A program made the translations under genes and the position numbers. The notes beneath the pieces are model-generated. The model searched no databases and was not told the origin of the DNA. It worked only from the letters and a program-made list of their open reading frames with translations. 64,000 nt of DNA from Gnetum montanum (taxonomy: Eukaryota > Streptophyta > Gnetopsida > Gnetales > Gnetaceae): NCBI GenBank assembly GCA_015680685.1, contig MNCI01013629.1, forward strand, positions 577,009 through 641,008, given 5' to 3'. This document shows positions 58,001 through 64,000 of this stretch, piece after piece; position 1 is the first letter of the stretch; each line of letters opens with the position of its first letter.

Positions 58001-58855
58001 CTTAAGCAAAAGAACACAACGCTGAGCTTGTACAACCTACTGATGACTTCTCGAGAACACCGTGAGGCTATGGTACGTATGTTGATGTCCATATCAGTGG
58101 ATGCCAGCCTGCCGGCGGAAGAGGAAGCGATTCACGCTATCATGTTTCCTCCCGAAGCTGAACAGCCCAAGCCTACCTCGTTGACCTTCCTGGACGAGTC
58201 TGTCAAAGATGATCCGGAGAAAGGTCAAGTAACGACCGAGCCTATGTTCATTACCATTCGGGTCAGCCAGTACCGGATTCAGAGGGTACACGTGGATGAT
58301 GGCGTGACAACTAACGTCGTTCCCTATTCCATTGTGGATAGGTTGGGATTGGTCGACCAGATCACTCCCATGACGACAGCTTGCGTGAAATCATTCAACG
58401 GAGCACGGGTTCAAGTTAAGGGGATGGTGCGTATTGAGTTTGTGGCAGGGAATCAATTCCCAACTGAAGCCACATTCTTAGTTGTTGAGGAGATGCCTGG
58501 CTTCAACTTAATCTTAGGGAGGTCGTGGTTAGCCCAGTTGAGGGCAGTCTCGTCGCCGATACATCAAGAGATACACCTGACCTACGCCGGAGGGGAGGTT
58601 ATCATACGCGGCGACGAGATCACCCCCAGGACTGTCAACAACATTGCAGAAGAACGGGGTTCAGAGATCAAAATGACTAACGATCAGTCCCATCCCCAAG
58701 TCCCCGAACTAACTGATAACAACGACGACAGTCTAGCCTGGGCCAACCTGCCATTTCTGGATGACAGCATAGAGGAGTCCAACCATAAGTCTCCTCGCCC
58801 TTACGCAGTGCTCAATGTGAAGGCCATTAAGAGACAATTGCGTATTGACGGTTGA
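55073..58855 (+). pseudogene. Gag and protease of copy B
   Basis: A single reading frame of 1,261 codons from ATG at 55,073 to the stop at 58,855, broken only by in-frame stops: TAA at about 55,607, TAG at 57,005, TAG at 57,575, and three in the second Pro-rich linker (about 57,680, 57,845 and 57,949). Domains as in copy A: N-terminal block, Gln/Pro-rich segment, capsid (KYNGEGDPNTHLATF, GKALDWYRALPRSS), Lys/Ala-rich segment, knuckle (CFYDYHQMCGHDTDYCWAL), Pro-rich linker, retropepsin (VHVDDGVTTNVVPYSIV, FNLILGRSWLAQL). There is no frameshift, so it is the better guide to the family's Gag-PR. Confidence 0.92.
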
Positions 58856-59068
58856 GTAATGGTCTTCCGCGTGTACTACCATTTTCAGGTTAGCAAATTT
58901 CCTTTTTAGCAGCTTCTTTCGTTTGTTTCAGCATGCTTTTACGCCATATACACTTTCTGGGTTTACGCTTTTCACTTGTCGCGTGTTTTATCGTACTCGC
59001 GTTGGCTACGCTCTCATTCCTTTACGCATTTATCCAGGGTTACATTTTTTTTTCTATTACTCGTTACG

Positions 59069-59420
59069 CAGTCGGCCCGCAATGGCCTTAAACTAGTACT
59101 TAGTTTACGCAAATTCATATGCAGACGGCCTGCAATGGCCTTAAACTAGTAGCTAACTTACGCAAATTCATGTGATGGCCCGCAATGACCTTAAACTATG
59201 CCGGCCCGCAACGGCCTTAAACTAGTAGCTAGTTTACACAAACTGATATTACGGCCGGCAATGGCCTTAAACTAGTCATGCAAAACCAACCCTTTCATCG
59301 TTATACACAGTTACGTAGCTGGCCCGCAACGGCCTTAAACTAGTTATCCGGAGTTATCTACAATCACCATTTATGCTTTCTTTACTTTACGCATCAAGCC
59401 CACAACGACCTTAAACTAGG
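59069..59420 (+). repeat. Minisatellite GGCCCGCAAYGGCCTTAAAC, 7 units (copy B)
   Basis: Seven dispersed units of the same core as in copy A, including variants GGCCTGC, GGCCGGC and GCCCACAACGACC. There is no strictly tandem block, so the tandem run of copy A is probably an expansion (or was lost here). Confidence 0.9.
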
Positions 59421-59605
59421 AATCACGCTATCATTATTACTTTGGTGAACTTTTCAATAGTTGCATTCGTACTCTATCGACAAAACATAAAAAAAATATA
59501 TGTAATTGATATCCAACGCATCCACCAGGTTTTATAACATGTCTTTTTATTCATTCGTAACATGGTACTACGATCAACATTAACAACATTCTGCGTAAAT
59601 AATAA

Positions 59606-62600
59606 TTACGCATTCCCCCTACTGCCACTATCGCAGGTATCTTTTAGCTCTGAATCCAGCCCCAAAAGGTCGTCCTCCAGTGGGCCATCATTTCTGGGAA
59701 TTATCCCTTCATGAAAGATTGCCTCTTCACGAGGCTCTCGTTCTGGCATTGGCTCTACAGGAGGACGCTCTTCATCGTTGCCTTCTATTTCTGCCTCCAC
59801 AGTCTCCTCTCCCAGCCCTTCAGCTGGCGTATTTGCTCTACCTTCCTCCGGTACCTAAAATCAAAAATAACAGCAAAATTAGAATAGTGACGCTACTTAG
59901 AAAATCTTCCAACTAAGTCATGCGTAAACTTACTCGTGACGGCCCTGCTTCCGCGACAAAGGGAAGCTTGTCCAAACCAGCCCACAAACGCTGCATGATC
60001 TCGTCCTTTGTCAGTTCTGGCCACACATCCTCGCTCAACGCGGCTCCAGCTTTCACCTTCCCTTTCTCCACGCTACTCCAGCAGGGTGGATCTAGGAAGA
60101 AAGTAGGGATTGTAGCCTGATTCCCAGGCAAAACCATTGTTCTCTCTGGGGACGCAGTTACAGTCACCTGCTCTTCGAACTTCTTGAAAGCTGCGGACGC
60201 TCCGATGGTGTCCACGAAAACCTCCAGGGATCGAGCTTTAACGACGGAATCGCGGTAACGCTTTCTATAAGCAACGCTTTCCCATTTATATACATGCTTG
60301 TGGTCTTTCTCTGTCTGCCCCCATTCCTGTACGCTGGCGCAGTAGTCCCTCCAGTCCCGGCTTTTCTGAGCAAGGAGTTCAATTTGCATCCTTTGCTCTA
60401 CTAACGCCCGACTGGTCTGTACGCTGTTCTTGATGGCTATCCAATAACGGGAGTGATCAATGACAGCGGTACGCCAGTCTTCATCCCCCGTCATTCAAGC
60501 CTGTAGGAACTCGTACCGCACCCTTAGGTCCTCGACTTCCTTGGTTAAGGATTCAGTTTTTTCCTCCGACTGTTGCAGCCTCTTCCACAGGTTTTCGTTA
60601 ACATTTCTACTTTCCCATACGGAGCGTGTCGAGCGTAACGCACATTTACGCATTTCCTCATAAATGTGGCGTGGCACGACTGCCCCATCAGGTGGGGGTT
60701 CCGCTGTGTCCAAATCAATGGGCTCTGCGGGATCCCATCGGAGGTGAGCTCATGACAGAAAACAAGCATCAATACAGATGACACAGTACCAAGACATTAT
60801 GTCATGACTTCGTTATGGCTATAACTTACTAGTGGCAGGTTCAACGCGTTCCAGACGCTCGATCATGTCGCTGACGACGCCTTCCATGAAGGCAAATTTA
60901 TCGGGGAACTCTCTCCACATTTTGCTCACAGCAGCAGACGTTGAGGCATCTTCTCCCCCTATAGCGTAATTTTGGTTAGACATTTCCTCAATTAACATAG
61001 TTTTCTTTCAAACACGCTAACACACTCATCACCTCTGCCGGTGACAGTGGCGATTTCATCGACATCTTTCGTATCTTCTTCCCTTTCACGCACTAGAGTC
61101 TGTGCGTCACTGGTTCTAGTAGCTGGGGCCGCCTCACGCACTGGAACCTGCACACGGCTCTTATTAACAATTGGGGCCTCTTCTTCCAAAAATGAGGCCC
61201 CCTCCCCACGGCTTAGTACCATTGCCCCCGTCTTAGGAGTCAATTGCCCTGTCCTTTTTGCTGATTACACCACCATATGTTAACATATAATTCCTGATCA
61301 TCTAAGTAAAGCGTTGCGTGTATAGTCTTTCACACTTACCTGGCGGAGGCTTATTCCGCTGCACCTTGATCTCAACAGTTTGGCCTACATCATCCCCAGG
61401 GGCCTCAGTTAGGCAGAGCCTCTTCTGCCGAGCTGCTGGTTCCATGATTTCTTCCACCAGACATTTCCCTCGCGAGGCGTCGCCGGTGTAGGTAGGCATT
61501 ATCCCGCCTACGCTGTCGAGACCTCACGCTCGGGACACCGTCAAGCCTTTAGTCGTCATAGATAACGACTCCCCAATTCCTTCTGGCGGATCCTGCCGAC
61601 GGGTAGTGCTGAGAATGTGGGCAATCCAAGGTTTGGATAGCTGGTCTCGGTCTTGCTGTACCCAGACCCCATTCCTCTGAACGACCAGAAACTCAGCAAA
61701 CCGCCGGAGGCAAGCTATGAAAAAGGCGTAATGCACGTTGAAACGGGACTCGAGCTTCTGTCGAAGCTTGACCATTTCACTGCGCAGGCCCTTGGCAAGA
61801 TGGCTCGCCCAATCAAACCGGGCTCCCTCTTCCAGAACCTCTCGCATGATACGGGTCTGTTCTACCGAAAAGAACTTTGCTTGCGAGAGGGTTTTGGGGA
61901 AGGTCTGGGCCCGAAAAAGGGGATAAAGGGTCTTGGCGGTCCCCATCTCGAATTTATCACAAGGAAACCCCTTGGTCTCCTTAGGGATCCTCACCCACTC
62001 CTTCAGAAACTCCTCGACTCTAGAGCTCCTCTTGGTCTTCACTTTCACAGGAAGGCCACTCGAGGGGATGCCAAATAGGTCCGAGAAGAGCTGAGCGTCA
62101 ATATCGAAGTTTACGTGCACATTATGCACGCGTGTGCTAAAACGATCCGCCTTCTCACTGAAGGAGTTGACCAAGGTTATCATTTCGCTAGCGGGGACAT
62201 CAGGGGTCGTAGCCAAAAACAGGTGCATTAGCCCTGCGGCCTGGATCTTTGTGGTCACCGCGACTGGGGCCGCCGAGTGGCCGAGCCAATGCTGTGCCTC
62301 CTTAATGTCCCCGTAATGAAAGAGAACATCCCTCTCCTCGTGGCCGGAAATTGTAAGGGTAATCTCCTGGGATTCCGTGACTGAAAGACATAAAACGCAA
62401 GCCAAACAGAAACGCTATTACATAGTATCCAGAACCCTCATAATCACACGCGAACATTAGAACGCGTAGCGGCCTTACCGGGGCCAAACGGCAACAGAAA
62501 TGGCAGGAGTTCCCTCTGCACGTCCTCGATGGTAAGGGGCGGATCCAAGGTCCAGTCCTCGTGCAGCCACCCGAGTTCCCGATAGTTCTTAAAAGAGTGC

Positions 62601-63696
62601 TCATAACGGGTGTGATACTCACGCATCTCATGGCCAATTTGCCCGATCACACCGGCACGCACGTTGTTGGTCGCGGTAAACGCCATTATTGCCGTTTCGG
62701 CCTAGGCCAACGTATCGTCATCGCCAACTAACCTGTTGTCATGTATAAAAAACCTGTACCATACAGCGTAAGCTTATTTTACATTTTGCACATAGACTTC
62801 TCCTACATTACACGCAGACAAAAAAAATAGAAAAGTAGACACTAACAAAATCTGCTTACCCGCCCGCGTAGTACACCGTGCCTTGCGGGTTCTGGAAGTA
62901 CGTCGACACATGACGAGCTACGAACAGCGTGTTATACGCATGATAACAGTTGAAACGGGCCATGCCCCAGATCCAGTGTAAACTCCGCAGATCGCGGGCG
63001 CTGAGCACTTGGTCCTCGGGATAACCCGTGTCGATGGCTCTGTCTGTCAGGTAAGCCAGAATCCCGTGCGCAGACCCCGCCAATAGGTGCTCCAAAATAG
63101 CACCGGCAACATCCCCAGTCACATTAGACCAGACAATTATGCTGAAGTTACACAGCAGAAACTGTAGAAACTCCAGCGCCCCCTTTCGGAACCAAATGGC
63201 CTTCCCCTGCACTCGTGTGTAAGGGGGAGGAACATTGGGGACGATGGGGTTCACCCAGCATAAAACCCCAATGAGGTCTAGCACAATTAGGATGGGCTTC
63301 AGCGCGACGCTGTATAGCAAAGCCAAAGCGTATATTAACACCTACATTTGCATTTGCATGACTAACACAAAAAAACTCATAAAACGCACCCAGGCCGAAA
63401 TCGCCCAAACCCTTGTAATAACGCAGGGTTCGTCCCTGACAACGGCGATAAACGCAATCCTTTCAAACCCTCGCGTCAGCCCGAGGTCCATAACTCGAAA
63501 TCAACATGCACACAAATGAAAATATACCACAAAAAGCAGCCATAGAAACGAACGTAAGTATGTGAGGAACGACTAACCGGTTCAACGGCGCTGGGTCTCA
63601 AACATCGATCAACGCCTGCGAGACACGGTCCAGAGTTGCTTGCATTTCGTCGATCTTGGCCAGCTTTGTGTTCTTCTTCTTGGTCTTCTGTGCCAT
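59606..63696 (-). pseudogene. Eight-exon antisense gene inside the retrotransposon (copy B)
   Basis: Exons (minus strand): 63,696-63,578; 63,309-62,860; 62,732-62,479; 62,380-61,340; 61,248-61,033; 60,958-60,830; 60,751-59,934; 59,854-59,606. Exon lengths equal copy A except exon 5 (45 bp shorter, in frame) and exon 7 (26 bp longer). Splice sites are conserved, with donors GTTAGT, GTAAGC, GTAAGG, GTAAGT, GTGATG, GTAAGT and GTAAGT. Lesions differ from copy A: TGA in exon 1, TAG in exon 3 (Trp codon), TGA in exon 4 (near 61,526), TGA in exon 7 (near 60,495), and the exon-7 acceptor CAG changed to CAT. Most are CGA-to-TGA or TGG-to-TAG, as expected of methylated-cytosine decay. Product and domains as for copy A. 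Confidence 0.85.
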
Positions 63697-64000
63697 TGCG
63701 ACAGCTTCAGAATTCTTTCGTAGCTTAACACTTGCAAATCTTCATGAGATTACACACCCTAACTCTCTGCTCTTCCTTTGCTTAGCAACAGTTACGAATT
63801 CGAATTCTCGATAGCCAACAGCCTGTTCTCATCGAAGAACCACCTAGTTATACGTGAGGATCACCGACTTGATATCAGAATTAAGCGGAACTTTCCTGAA
63901 ATGGGATCCGAAAATCCAGATATTAATGCGGCCGATATCGCACGCGCCACTGTCCGAAATGACGTTAAACTACCACATCTTATCACCTTGTAATCGGGTT
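63697..64000. other. Leader of the antisense gene / end of sense spacer, copy B
   Basis: No coding sequence. Contains the antisense TATA-like box at 63,845-63,852. Collinear with 50,466-50,769 of copy A. Confidence 0.6.
63845..63852 (-). promoter_or_regulatory. TATA-like box of the antisense gene, copy B
   Basis: TATAACTA on the minus strand (CTCACGTATAACTAGG), 149 bp upstream of the ATG, one base different from copy A (TATAAGTA). Confidence 0.4.

Larger units (their letters stand above)
53478..64000 (+). mobile_element. Tat-lineage LTR retrotransposon, copy B (incomplete at window end)
   Basis: Same order as copy A: LTR (53,478-54,824), primer binding site (54,831), gag-protease (55,073-58,855), minisatellite (59,069-59,420), antisense gene (59,606-63,696), and about 300 bp of leader. 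The window ends at the base equivalent to 50,769 in copy A, about 108 bp before the RT exon. Offset between copies falls from 13,487-13,494 at the LTR/gag to 13,231 at the end, mainly because of fewer minisatellite units. Confidence 0.85.

Overview
The window is plant nuclear DNA made almost entirely of LTR retrotransposons of the Ty3/gypsy type. The evidence is spliced coding regions, polyproteins with two RNase H domains (a hallmark of the Tat lineage), solo LTRs, nested insertions and long, very AT-rich, decayed stretches. A large, slowly purged seed-plant genome (a gymnosperm, for example) would fit, but the sequence does not fix the species. I see no ordinary host gene, tRNA, rRNA or CRISPR array.

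Positions 1-34,920 are old and AT-rich. They hold: (i) a decayed Tat pol (3,462-7,984) split inside RT by a 1,037-bp solo LTR (4,104-5,140) with a near-perfect 5-bp target duplication; (ii) decayed LTRs of that same TGATGAG...CTCATCA family near 10.1-11.0 kb and 27.0-27.9 kb; (iii) two head-to-tail minus-strand Tat LTR+gag relics (11.4-19.2 kb) and a plus-strand gag relic (19.25-20.27 kb); (iv) nested inverted repeats at 20.5-21.8 kb; (v) an Athila-like gag-PR-RT-RH-IN relic (28.2-33.5 kb); (vi) two minus-strand, coiled-coil-rich relics (22.8-25.3 and 33.7-34.9 kb).

Positions 34,923-39,990 hold a minus-strand LTR of the TGATGAG family with a purine tract beside it, a possible two-exon minus-strand gene (36,067-37,119) with its own TATA box, and a truncated Tat RT-RNase H relic.

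Positions 39,991-64,000 hold two younger, GC-richer, head-to-tail copies (A, 39,991-53,477; B, 53,478 to the window end) of one Tat element. Each runs LTR (about 1.34 kb), primer binding site, gag, protease, a spacer of about 5.5 kb, and (seen only in A) RT, two RNase H domains and the zinc finger of integrase. The spacer lies where Ogre-type Tat elements carry an intron and ends in a good 3' splice site just before RT. It contains a minisatellite and, on the opposite strand, an eight-exon gene with its own TATA-like box. In copies A and B the eight exons align, introns are almost all canonical GT-AG, and codon phase is kept across all seven junctions. The implied protein is about 1,106 residues, with an N-terminal region resembling FCP1/NIF-type HAD phosphatases, a long unrecognised middle, a coiled coil and an acidic tail. 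The two copies carry different disabling mutations, so the ancestor was probably intact. This antisense, spliced, retrotransposon-borne gene nested between protease and RT is the most interesting thing in the window.
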